Origin: JALNZU01 sp964463695 | GTDB taxonomy: Bacteria; Bacteroidota; Bacteroidia; Bacteroidales; F082 | Assembly: GCA_964463695.1 (NCBI GenBank) | Contig: CAYXCZ010000018.1 | Coordinates: 27,510-91,509, forward strand | Length of the DNA stretch: 64,000 bases | Direction of reading: 5' to 3' | In this document: positions 24,808 through 32,846 of the stretch, piece by piece | How the letters are laid out: each line of letters begins with the position of its first letter | Position numbering within the stretch: the first letter of the stretch is position 1 | Made by a program: the position numbers and the translations under genes | Notes under the pieces: model-generated | Told to the model about the DNA's origin: nothing | Seen by the model: only the letters and a program-made list of their open reading frames with translations | The model's database searches: none

Positions 24808-26841
24808 TTATATGCTTAACATAGTGAATCGCTCTATTGTTTCATACAACTCTGTGGGGTTTACCGGTTTGGTAATGTAATAATCCATACCGGCAGCCAA
24901 ACATTTTTCTTTGTCACCAATCATTGCATGTGCTGTCATCGCAACAATTGGAGTATGATAAGATTTATCCTTTTCAGCGATCCGTATATTGCGGGTTGAA
25001 TCGAAACCATCCATTTCAGGCATTTGAACATCCATTAAAATCAGATCGAAACGCTGGGTTGTGGCCACTTCGAATGCAATTTTTCCATTCTCAACAGCTT
25101 TCACTATCCACCCTTTCTTTTCTAGAAGCTGAATCACAATTTTTCTGTTAATCACCTGATCTTCCGCAACCAGAATATTAAGCTTCCGCCCATTATTTCC
25201 TTCAATTACGGCTTGCTCCTGTTTGGCTTTTTTAATTTCTGTTTGTTTACCAAACTTACTGATTAAAAGCTTTTTAAGGTTGTTTTGAAGCAAGGGTTTA
25301 GTGAGAAATTCCAGATTTTCAGTGTTTTTAACTTTCAGAATCTCTATACTGGCTTTGCTAGGTGAAAGAAGCACAATCTCAGGCTGTTTGCCACCTTGTA
25401 ATTTTGATTTAATTTTCTCAGCCACTTGAAAACCATTCATCGAACTCATGTAATAATCAATAAGAATCAAATCGAAACTCTCTTTATCAAGTAGTTCGAA
25501 ACAGCCCGGGCAATCATGGGTAAAACTGTGTTTAATGCCCCATTTCTGAAGTATTTCAGAGATAATATGAGCTGATTTGAGATGGTCATCAATAATCAGT
25601 AAATTGAATTCGCTGTTAGGTTTGTTGAGTTTAAGTTCCCATGGTTTTTCACGCTGATCCCCGGTCATCATGTTGAGACGGAAATAAAACTTGCTTCCTT
25701 CGCCAAGGTTGCTTTCCACTTTTATAATACCGCCCATAAGATTTACCAGTTTCTGAGAAATGGTTAGCCCCAGGCCTGTTCCGCCATGTGTGCGGGTGGT
25801 CGAAGTATCAACCTGCTGATAGGATTGAAACAAACGGCTGATTTTATCTCTTGGAATTCCAATGCCTGTATCTTCCACTGAGAATTCTAAACTCACCTGT
25901 TCTTCGATATGATCGAGCATTTTTACATGGATACCAACAGTACCTTCCTCAGTAAATTTGATCGCATTGCTTAATAAATTGATCAGAATCTGGCGGATGC
26001 GTAGTGGGTCACCAATCAGGATATCTGGCAAATCAGGCGAAATTTCACAAATAAATTCAAGTTTCTCTTGAAAAACCTTTACCGAAAGCAGGTTAACAGT
26101 TTTTTCAATGACTTCTCTTATGCTGAACTCGATCTCTTCGAGTTCAAGTTTGTCGGCTTCAATTTTCGAAATATCGAGAATTTCATTAATGATCTCAAGT
26201 AACGATTCTCCAGAGGTTTTGATATCCAGAAGGCGTTCTCGTTGATCGGTATTTATGCTTTCATCCATCATTCCCAGATCTGCCAAACCAATGATTCCAT
26301 TGAGTGGTGTTCGTATCTCATGACTCATGGTTGCCAAAAAAGCGCTTTTTGCCATAGTAGCTTCTTCAGCAATTAATTTCGCCTGATGGAGTTCGTTGAT
26401 GGTTTTTTCAAGCTTGCGGGTTGTTTCTTCCAGCTTGTTTTTATGTTGAAAGAAATCGATAAATGCTTTGATTTTACTTTGAAGTATCTCTAAATCAAGA
26501 GGTTTGTACAAATAGTCAACAGCCCCTGACTCATATCCTTTGAAAATATGCTGCCGTTGTTTGCTGATGGCTGTAACGAAAATGATTGGGATGTACTTGG
26601 TACGCTCAGAACTGCGCATTATTTCAGCAACTTCAAATCCATCCATGCCTGGCATTTGAACATCCATTAAAACAAGGGCAACATTTTGCTCAAGCATGAT
26701 GCTTAAAGCTTCATTTCCTGAATGTGCTTTCAGAATGTTTAACTCCTCGTTTTCTAAAATTCCTTCTAGAGTTAACAGGTTTTCTGGTCGGTCATCAACG
26801 ATCAGGATGTTAAATTTTGGTTGCTGGTTCATAGTGCTCAT
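24808..26841 (-). CDS. Cytosolic hybrid histidine kinase (REC-HisKA-HATPase-REC-REC)
   Basis: 677 residues with no membrane segment. An N-terminal receiver (D60 in LVLMDVQMPGMDGF) is followed by a coiled coil and HisKA with H174 (ATMSHEIRTPLNG). HATPase comes next (DTGIGIPRDKISRLF, GGTGLGLTIS). A divergent receiver follows (LLIIDDHLKS ... LILIDYYMSSMNGF, Lys in FLTKPL), then a canonical receiver (LVAEDQVINRK ... LILMDVQMPEMDGF, YITKPV). The N-terminal receiver suggests that another kinase controls it, perhaps the adjacent 1452-residue hybrid kinase. It has a good promoter just upstream and is separated from the next kinase gene by 187 bases, so the cluster may have two transcripts. Confidence 0.92.
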   Translation of the reverse strand: MSTMNQQPKFNILIVDDRPENLLTLEGILENEELNILKAHSGNEALSIMLEQNVALVLMDVQMPGMDGFEVAEIMRSSERTKYIPIIFVTAISKQRQHIFKGYESGAVDYLYKPLDLEILQSKIKAFIDFFQHKNKLEETTRKLEKTINELHQAKLIAEEATMAKSAFLATMSHEIRTPLNGIIGLADLGMMDESINTDQRERLLDIKTSGESLLEIINEILDISKIEADKLELEEIEFSIREVIEKTVNLLSVKVFQEKLEFICEISPDLPDILIGDPLRIRQILINLLSNAIKFTEEGTVGIHVKMLDHIEEQVSLEFSVEDTGIGIPRDKISRLFQSYQQVDTSTTRTHGGTGLGLTISQKLVNLMGGIIKVESNLGEGSKFYFRLNMMTGDQREKPWELKLNKPNSEFNLLIIDDHLKSAHIISEILQKWGIKHSFTHDCPGCFELLDKESFDLILIDYYMSSMNGFQVAEKIKSKLQGGKQPEIVLLSPSKASIEILKVKNTENLEFLTKPLLQNNLKKLLISKFGKQTEIKKAKQEQAVIEGNNGRKLNILVAEDQVINRKIVIQLLEKKGWIVKAVENGKIAFEVATTQRFDLILMDVQMPEMDGFDSTRNIRIAEKDKSYHTPIVAMTAHAMIGDKEKCLAAGMDYYITKPVNPTELYETIERFTMLSI

Positions 26842-26864
26842 ATTTAAAAGCGTAATTTCCTAAG

Positions 26865-26895
26865 CAAATATACAAATACTATAGGCTAATGCAAA
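26865..26895 (-). promoter_or_regulatory. Promoter of the hybrid-kinase cluster
   Basis: The minus strand shows TTTG (26892-26895), 19 bases, then TATATTTG (26865-26872), 23 bases before the kinase start. This is a full match in sequence and spacing to the Bacteroidota housekeeping promoter (TTTG / TAnnTTTG). It lies in the 55-base gap after the AddB-like gene. Confidence 0.62.
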
Positions 26896-26896
26896 T

Positions 26897-29752
26897 TTAA
26901 TAGCTGTTCTCTCTTTTTTTATCCCGCTTGCAAATGACGCGGTAAGGACAATTCACACACCTGTCTTTCTCTTGAGTTTGAACAAAAGGAGTAAGTGGAT
27001 CTAAAAGCTCATTAAAAATGGTACGAAGAGTTTCTGTCATATTTAAGATAAAATCTTCCTTTCCGGATGTTTCGGGAAACATGGCTTCCATCAGCCCTTT
27101 GGATGATTGTCTTAGACTAAAAATACCTGCTACAGGTATTTTATCTACATGTGGGTTATTCAAAAGGTATAGTAGCGTGTAAACAGCAAGTTGCAATCCT
27201 TTGGATTTATCGGGGTCAAGAAAGTCTTCGAAAGTTGAGACTGATATATCTTTTAAAGCTACTTTTCCTGTTTTGTAATCGATAATTCTAGGGTTTTGAC
27301 TTAGTTGGTCGATACGGTCGATTGTCCCCTTCAACTGGATTTTTGTGCCTTCAATTTCAAAGGAAGCAACCAGTTTTTGTTCTTGTTCGCTTACCACAAG
27401 GAGTTGGTTGCTTACTGTATGTATTTCGTTGTCAATCAATTTGATGATAAACTGCAACGAAACCGTGTAAGCAATTTTATTTCTTCCTTCTTCAAGGATA
27501 ACACCCGGAAATTCTTCCTGAAAGCATTGTGTTAGCAACGATTCGAGCCTTTGTTGCATTTCAATTAATTCATATTTTTGCAACGGGGAGCCCAAATAGG
27601 GTTGATAAAGCAGTTCGAGTGCTTTATGAATCACGGTTCCCATCTGATTCAGTCCGATGCCACTTTCCTGTGAAACATCATCATCAATTTTTAAAACATC
27701 TTGCCAATAAAACTGCAATGGACAACTTATATAACGCGACAAGCTTGTTGGAGAAAGTCCATCAGAAAGTCTTTTTTTAAGTTTTTCAATAACTTGAGGA
27801 GTCTTTTCTATTGATATTTCACGCGTATGTTTTTGAGGAGGTACCTTATAAGTAAAAAGTTCTTCGGTAAATTGGATGTCAGGATTTAGCCTTGTAAGTT
27901 CATATTTAATCTGTAACATGAACCTGCTCATTTCTCCGCCTCCAAGAGGATCAGATTCAGTGTTATAGTACAGATTTATCTCATCGGCATATTGCAACAG
28001 ATGAAAAAAATGAAAAGCATAAATTGCCTGTTTTTCATGATGAGTTGGCAAATCATATGTTTTCCGAATGTCGTAAGGAAGCAGCGACTGACGATTCTTA
28101 TCAGCCGGAATTATCCCTTCATTCACTGAAAGCAAATGAACAGTTGAAAAATCCAGATTTCTTGTTTCAAGGAGACCCATCACCTGCATACCTTCCAAAG
28201 GTTCGCCTATGAAATGCATGGTGTAAAATGATGCGAGTTGACGTAAGAAAATAAGAAGTCCTGCTGTGTCAAAAAGGTCTTTTTTATCTTCTGTTAAACT
28301 TTTCAATCGCCTTAACAGGCGCAAAGCCACAATGGTTTGGTTGATTAACAATTGATTATTTTGAACTTCTTTGCCTGCCCGAAGACCATTTAACAACCAC
28401 TCAAACAGTTCAATGTCTTTTTGCAGACTTTTGTTGACATCGGATGACGAAGGGGTTAAAAGCAAATTGAAAAAATCTTTCAAAGAAGGGTCAAGTTCAG
28501 CTGATAAAGTTATGAAGCGATCCGACCTCACGTAAGTGTTCCCATCGGCAAGGATTGCTTTGGCAAGTTGTTGCATTTTTTGAAGAGATTCCTCAGCCTG
28601 AAATGCCATAATTACTTCATGATGAATTATATCAACAAGTTTGTCCAAAGGAATTATAAGCTGGTTGTTTCGTTCAATAATTGAATTTTCAAGTTCGGAA
28701 GTAAGCAGCATGAAAGTATACAACTGACTGATATTAAATGGAATACCCATTGTGACATTAAAACTTCCGATGCTTTCGGGTATGCTGTTCAGAACGGGAA
28801 AAAGTAGCTTCTCATCTGAAAGAACTATAGCAGTTTTACCGGTTTCTTTTTTTTGATCTGCTTCTGACGAAAGATAATAACCCATCGCTTTAGCTTGCCC
28901 TGTTTGACCGGGAACCCCAATAAACCGTATAATTTTGGACTCAGTTAAAAGTAAATCATTGGTCCAAAGCGATGGATGCCCCTGGTGTTTTTTTAAGAAA
29001 TTTCGAATCGACAGACCAGCTTCGTGCAATCCAAAAAGATTTGGCTCCATGTAATAACTATCCAAATCCCATAATAGAATTGCCTTTTTGTTTTTATAAA
29101 GGACGTTGTAAATCGCTTCTTCGGCTGGACTTAAGGCATTAAAACCAGCAAAAATTATGAAATGCTCCTGTGGTTTTGTGAGTAGCTCATTCTCAGGCAT
29201 CTCGGCAAGTTTGCGGGCAATTGCACCAGAATATGCCTGTTGTTTCTGATCCATTTTGGTAGATAGAGATGCATAAATGGATTTTAATGCCTTAAAAAAC
29301 TGGATATAGTTTTTTTCAAAAGAAGTCAAATCGCTGCCATCCGTATGCCAAAGTTCCAATGCTTTTGCTTCTGAAAGGTAATTAAAAATATCATCAGGAT
29401 CAACCAGATAGTGATCTATTTCATCAAAATCATTGGCAATTTGCGCGGCATACCCTGCAAATTGTTCAAAATAATTGTTTTCAATCGAATGCTCTTTTAA
29501 ATAAATTTCGATCAAATCAAAAACAATGGAAAGTGGATCAGCGGGTTGATATCCTGACCATGAACAAAAAGTTTCTTCAACTGAGCTGATTTGAGGCATC
29601 CAGATAGCTTTTCCTGCCTGAATTGCCAGTTCTTTCTTTAGAAAAATTGCAGCTCTCTTATTGGGGAAAACAACTCTTAACCGATCGGTTTTATCTGCAT
29701 GATATTCAAGTATATAACTGGCTAAACGTTGTATAAAACCGGACTTGTTCAT
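26897..29752 (-). CDS. AddB-like PD-(D/E)XK nuclease with Fe-S cluster motif
   Basis: 951 residues. The N-terminal two thirds resemble the inactive helicase-like part of AddB/RexB-type proteins (LRVVFPNKRAAIFLKKEL instead of a Walker A; VHLLSVNEGIIPADKNRQSLLP near 530). The C-terminal third is a RecB-family nuclease: SLSRYISCPLQFYW, then GTIDRIDQ and IIDYKTGK (metal and catalytic Asp/Lys), then C932, C935 and C941 in DRCVNCPYRVIC. With the Cys in YISCPLQF these make the four [4Fe-4S] ligands known from AddB. A partner AddA-type helicase is not in the window. The start ATG shares one base with the stop of the nucleotidyltransferase gene. Confidence 0.85.
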   Translation of the reverse strand: MNKSGFIQRLASYILEYHADKTDRLRVVFPNKRAAIFLKKELAIQAGKAIWMPQISSVEETFCSWSGYQPADPLSIVFDLIEIYLKEHSIENNYFEQFAGYAAQIANDFDEIDHYLVDPDDIFNYLSEAKALELWHTDGSDLTSFEKNYIQFFKALKSIYASLSTKMDQKQQAYSGAIARKLAEMPENELLTKPQEHFIIFAGFNALSPAEEAIYNVLYKNKKAILLWDLDSYYMEPNLFGLHEAGLSIRNFLKKHQGHPSLWTNDLLLTESKIIRFIGVPGQTGQAKAMGYYLSSEADQKKETGKTAIVLSDEKLLFPVLNSIPESIGSFNVTMGIPFNISQLYTFMLLTSELENSIIERNNQLIIPLDKLVDIIHHEVIMAFQAEESLQKMQQLAKAILADGNTYVRSDRFITLSAELDPSLKDFFNLLLTPSSSDVNKSLQKDIELFEWLLNGLRAGKEVQNNQLLINQTIVALRLLRRLKSLTEDKKDLFDTAGLLIFLRQLASFYTMHFIGEPLEGMQVMGLLETRNLDFSTVHLLSVNEGIIPADKNRQSLLPYDIRKTYDLPTHHEKQAIYAFHFFHLLQYADEINLYYNTESDPLGGGEMSRFMLQIKYELTRLNPDIQFTEELFTYKVPPQKHTREISIEKTPQVIEKLKKRLSDGLSPTSLSRYISCPLQFYWQDVLKIDDDVSQESGIGLNQMGTVIHKALELLYQPYLGSPLQKYELIEMQQRLESLLTQCFQEEFPGVILEEGRNKIAYTVSLQFIIKLIDNEIHTVSNQLLVVSEQEQKLVASFEIEGTKIQLKGTIDRIDQLSQNPRIIDYKTGKVALKDISVSTFEDFLDPDKSKGLQLAVYTLLYLLNNPHVDKIPVAGIFSLRQSSKGLMEAMFPETSGKEDFILNMTETLRTIFNELLDPLTPFVQTQEKDRCVNCPYRVICKRDKKRENSY

Positions 29753-30486
29753 TAAGTAAAATTATTGAAGGTTTTTTCAATGTGGGGAAGTTCTTCTGCT
29801 TTACCAACATCAAACCAAATCCCTTCGGGAGCTGTTATACCAACGATTTTTTTCAGTGAAGACAGATGAAGGTAAAGGTCGATTATTGAACTTTTTCCAT
29901 AAGGTAAAGTGCTGAAGATCTCTGGATAAAAAAAGTGAATGCCGCTGAATGAGAGAGGTTTGTAGGTCTCAAGCTCTTTTTCTACCCATTTAAAAGTGGA
30001 CTCTTTTTCGTTTTTCCAGCCAATGAGATAATTGTTTTGATCGAAAAGAAGTTTTCGGCTGCTAACCCGGTTTTGAACCAGCAAACCACCTTCAGCTCGA
30101 GAATCGATGAAACCCTGTCGCAACAAATTTAGATCATAATCAGTAATTATATCAACATTATGAACCATAACCGGTTGATTGGCAGGAAAAAGAGGAAGTG
30201 CTTTCACAATCGCACCTCCTGTATCAAGCAATTCATTTCTTTCGTCAGAGATGTGAATAGTAATGTTAAAATTATTCTGATTTACAAAATCGATAATTTG
30301 ATCTGCATGATGATATACATTTATAACCACATCGGTAAACCCTTGCTTTGCTAATTTGAGTAGAATAATTTCAAGTAGTGTTCTCCCGTTAATTTTGAGA
30401 AGTGCTTTTGGCGAATGAAGCGTAAATTGCTTCAGCCGAGTACCCAGGCCAGCTGCCAAAACCATTGCGAAAACAGGATTTTTCAT
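29752..30486 (-). CDS. Sugar-1-phosphate nucleotidyltransferase, MurU-like
   Basis: A 244-residue nucleotidyltransferase. The N-terminal MVLAAGLGTRLKQFTLHSPKAL gives the nucleotide-binding GxGTR...PK signature. MVHNVDIITDYDL holds the metal-binding Asp, and the C-terminal WFDVGKAEEL is typical of small NDP-sugar synthases. In length and sequence it resembles MurU (MurNAc-1-P uridylyltransferase). The gene upstream in the same operon encodes an AmgK-like kinase domain, the enzyme that makes MurNAc-1-P, which supports this reading. In-frame codons extend to 30534, but the protein family begins at the ATG at 30486, only 4 bases after the zinc-ribbon gene. Confidence 0.85.
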   Translation of the reverse strand: MKNPVFAMVLAAGLGTRLKQFTLHSPKALLKINGRTLLEIILLKLAKQGFTDVVINVYHHADQIIDFVNQNNFNITIHISDERNELLDTGGAIVKALPLFPANQPVMVHNVDIITDYDLNLLRQGFIDSRAEGGLLVQNRVSSRKLLFDQNNYLIGWKNEKESTFKWVEKELETYKPLSFSGIHFFYPEIFSTLPYGKSSIIDLYLHLSSLKKIVGITAPEGIWFDVGKAEELPHIEKTFNNFT

Positions 30487-30490
30487 GCTT

Positions 30491-30616
30491 TTATTCTTTT
30501 TCCGGTTTGCACAGATGTTCTTCCTTTTTGGCACTTAAACCACATTTTTTACATGTAAAATGGGTATCTTTAGATCCTTTTTTTATATGATCACTTTTAC
30601 AAAGCTTTTTCGACAT
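30491..30616 (-). CDS. 41-residue zinc-ribbon protein
   Basis: A 41-residue basic protein beginning MSKKLCKSDHIKKG, with Cys at 6, a CKKC pair at 22-25 and a final Cys in HLCKPEKE. The C/H pattern suggests one bound zinc. The gene fits exactly between its neighbours: 4 bases after the kinase-RapZ fusion stop and 4 bases before the nucleotidyltransferase ATG, which argues that it is real. A longer reading of the frame to 30742 would overlap the fusion gene and is unlikely. I recall similar small proteins in Bacteroidota but know no function; RNA or ribosome binding is possible. Confidence 0.72.
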   Translation of the reverse strand: MSKKLCKSDHIKKGSKDTHFTCKKCGLSAKKEEHLCKPEKE

Positions 30617-30620
30617 GGGA

Positions 30621-32078
30621 TTACTTTTTTGATTGTTCAATATGCCTGGTGATGACTTCACAATCAGGAAATTCGATTTTAAGCCATTGAGAGACCTTAG
30701 ATGCACAAAAAACGGAGCGGTGTTGTCCGCCGGTGCAACCAAAATTAAACATTAAATTTGAAAAATTCCTGCTTTTATAGTTTACCACGGCTTGATTGAT
30801 AATTTGTTTTACGTGGTTCATAAATGAATGAACTTCAGCTTCTTTTTCAAGAAAATTAATTACTTTCTGATCTAATCCGGTGAGCATAGCATATTCAGGA
30901 AATCTTCCCGGATTGGGTAAAATTCTGCAATCAAAAACGAAGCCTCCACCGTTTCCACTGTCATCCCGTGGAATACCACCTTTTAAAAAGGAAAAACTGT
31001 TAATTACTATTTTGAGTCCGTTCTTTGCATTCAGGACCGGTACTGGATATTTTGCTTTAAGTTCGATTATTGCTTTCAGAAGACCATTTAAAACTGGCAA
31101 ATTAATTGGAAGAGGGTTGATTTTCAACTGTTTTTCCAATTCACAGATCGCATAAGGAATGCTTTCGATGAAATGCTGCTTTCCTTGAATAAGTCCCCTG
31201 AACCCATACGCACCTAAAACTTGCATGAGTCGTGAATAAATGAAATAGGGCAACTCTTTTCTAAATAAGGATTCGTCAATTTGGGTATGTTGCTTAAGTG
31301 TTTCAAGGTAGAAATCAGTAAGGTCGTTACGTTTTTCTTGTGGTAATGCAGCTTTAACCTGATATAATAGTGAAACGAGGTCATACTGCAATGGACCTTT
31401 TCTGCCGCCTTGAAAGTCAATGAAATATAAATTATTGTTAAACAGTAGTATATTCCTTGATTGAAAGTCACGATACATAAAATAATCGGCTGGAACATCT
31501 GCAATAACTGAAGCTAAAAGATCAAATTCCTGCTGAAGTTGGTACTCGTTTATTGCCAGATCTGGCTGTTGTTTGACAAAATAATACAAGAAGTAATTTA
31601 AATCGGCAAGGATGGTAAGCTTATCGAATCGCTCTGCCGGCCAGGCTTTGGAATAATCAACATAATCATTCCCAACTACCTGAAGACGAACAAGATGTTC
31701 GAGTGCTTTTTTGTATAATGGTTCAATATTATCAATAAAATCATCGTCATTTCGCGAGCTTTGAATCTTAGAAAAGAGTGAAATATCTCCCATGTCTTCC
31801 TGTAGATACATTATTTCGTCTTCAGAAACAGCCAGAATCTCCGGGACGTTGAATCCGGATTTCCTAAGTGACCTGGCCATACTAAAAAAAGCCTTGTTTT
31901 CTTCAATAAGTTCATTGAAAGTGCCGATCACATTAACCTTTTCACCGCATATTCTGAAATATTTTCGTGGAGAGCCGCTATTAATAATGGCTTCAATTGA
32001 AATGGCTTCACTCTTAAAGGTTTGCCTGTAAAGTATCCTGAGTTGATTTTCAATTGAATGAAGTTGCATGAGTTTCAT
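30621..32078 (-). CDS. Fusion of AmgK-like sugar kinase and RapZ C-terminal domain
   Basis: 485 residues in two domains. Residues ~1-335 are an aminoglycoside-phosphotransferase fold kinase with catalytic MYRDFQSRNILL, metal-binding FIDFQGGRKGPLQYDLVSLL and a P-loop-like start. This is the pattern of AmgK, the anomeric MurNAc/GlcNAc kinase. Residues ~350-485 match the C-terminal domain of RapZ: INSFSFLKGGIPR, FVFDCRILPNPGR, FGCTGGQHRSVF. RapZ's own N-terminal kinase-like domain is absent. In E. coli the RapZ C-domain binds glucosamine-6-phosphate and RNA and controls GlmS. The gene is first in an operon with the zinc-ribbon, MurU-like and AddB-like genes, so cell-wall sugar recycling is the likely role. 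Confidence 0.87.
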   Translation of the reverse strand: MKLMQLHSIENQLRILYRQTFKSEAISIEAIINSGSPRKYFRICGEKVNVIGTFNELIEENKAFFSMARSLRKSGFNVPEILAVSEDEIMYLQEDMGDISLFSKIQSSRNDDDFIDNIEPLYKKALEHLVRLQVVGNDYVDYSKAWPAERFDKLTILADLNYFLYYFVKQQPDLAINEYQLQQEFDLLASVIADVPADYFMYRDFQSRNILLFNNNLYFIDFQGGRKGPLQYDLVSLLYQVKAALPQEKRNDLTDFYLETLKQHTQIDESLFRKELPYFIYSRLMQVLGAYGFRGLIQGKQHFIESIPYAICELEKQLKINPLPINLPVLNGLLKAIIELKAKYPVPVLNAKNGLKIVINSFSFLKGGIPRDDSGNGGGFVFDCRILPNPGRFPEYAMLTGLDQKVINFLEKEAEVHSFMNHVKQIINQAVVNYKSRNFSNLMFNFGCTGGQHRSVFCASKVSQWLKIEFPDCEVITRHIEQSKK

Positions 32079-32090
32079 TTTGTCGGACTA

Positions 32091-32098
32091 CAAAGTTA
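32091..32098 (-). promoter_or_regulatory. Candidate -7 element for the kinase-RapZ operon
   Basis: The minus strand reads TAACTTTG, matching TAnnTTTG, 12 bases before the ATG at 32078. No clear -33 element was found at the usual spacing. Confidence 0.35.
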
Positions 32099-32176
32099 AA
32101 CCGATTCTTTCAATTGAACAGCCTGCCTGCTTAATTTAGGATAACTTTAACGGAAAGTAACTTTTTGATGTTTGGT

Positions 32177-32205
32177 TTTGTTTAAGCAAAAAATACCTAT
32201 TTTTG
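32177..32205 (+). promoter_or_regulatory. Promoter of the ferritin-like gene
   Basis: TTTG (32177-32180) and TATTTTTG (32198-32205) are separated by 17 bases; another TTTG lies at 32171. This fits the Bacteroidota promoter pattern, 37 bases before the start codon. Confidence 0.5.
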
Positions 32206-32242
32206 CATCTGTACTACATTAAATATTCAAAACTCAACTTTT

Positions 32243-32749
32243 ATGGAAGCTTCAAACCAAGCTGTTAATATTCTCAAAACGGCAATATTACTCGAACGCA
32301 GAGGTAAAGCCTTTTACACTCAGGTTGCCCGCCAGTCGGAAAGTAAATCGGCAAAACGTATTTTCGAGATGATGGCTGAGGAAGAAGATGCTCATATTGA
32401 TTTCCTATCACGCCAGTTTGTGCATTTTGAAAAAACGCATGAGTTTTTGAAAATCGATGAGCATCAGGAGGTTGATGATGCAGATGTAGTAATGATCCTT
32501 TCCAATGAAATTAAAAAGGAGATTTCTGCAGCTAGTTTTGAAGCTGCTGCCATATCTGCCGCCATAGATTTTGAAAATAGGGCAATAGCAGTTTATTCAC
32601 AGAGGGCTGAAGAAGCAACTGATTTAAACGAAAAAGAAATGTATCAGATGTTGGCTGACTGGGAAAAAAGTCATCACCATCTATTGCATAAGCTTAATGA
32701 GGATTTGAAAGAACAAATCTGGAATGACAACAACTTTTGGCCTTTTTAA
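32243..32749 (+). CDS. Ferritin-like (rubrerythrin-domain) protein
   Basis: 168 residues forming a four-helix ferritin-like bundle. The diiron ligands can be assigned in the pattern: ILLERRGKAFY (helix 1 Glu), EEEDAHIDFL (E..H, helix 2), AIDFENRAIAVYSQRA (helix 3 Glu) and DWEKSHHHLLHKL (E..H, helix 4). The C-terminal rubredoxin domain of classical rubrerythrin is missing. Such proteins handle peroxide or oxygen or store iron in anaerobes. It has its own promoter and is followed by a terminator, so it is monocistronic. The exact substrate cannot be told from sequence. Confidence 0.85.
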   Translation: MEASNQAVNILKTAILLERRGKAFYTQVARQSESKSAKRIFEMMAEEEDAHIDFLSRQFVHFEKTHEFLKIDEHQEVDDADVVMILSNEIKKEISAASFEAAAISAAIDFENRAIAVYSQRAEEATDLNEKEMYQMLADWEKSHHHLLHKLNEDLKEQIWNDNNFWPF

Positions 32750-32792
32750 ACGCTCCCGCATTATCAAACCATTTTAAACATAATAAATAAAG

Positions 32793-32826
32793 CCCTGAGA
32801 TTGAGAGCAATAATCTTAGGGTTTTT
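32793..32826 (+). terminator. Terminator after the ferritin-like gene
   Basis: CCCTGAGATT pairs with AATCTTAGGG (one G-T pair) and is followed by five T residues. It ends 20 bases before the next start codon, so any promoter for the next gene would have to overlap it, or there is partial readthrough. Confidence 0.72.
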
Positions 32827-32846
32827 GATTTTCAAAAACTTTCATC

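Noticed and set aside
30617..30742. Upstream extension of the 41-residue zinc-ribbon protein
   Set aside because: The extra residues lie within the C-terminal coding part of the RapZ-domain gene in another frame; the internal ATG at 30616 fits the operon spacing exactly.
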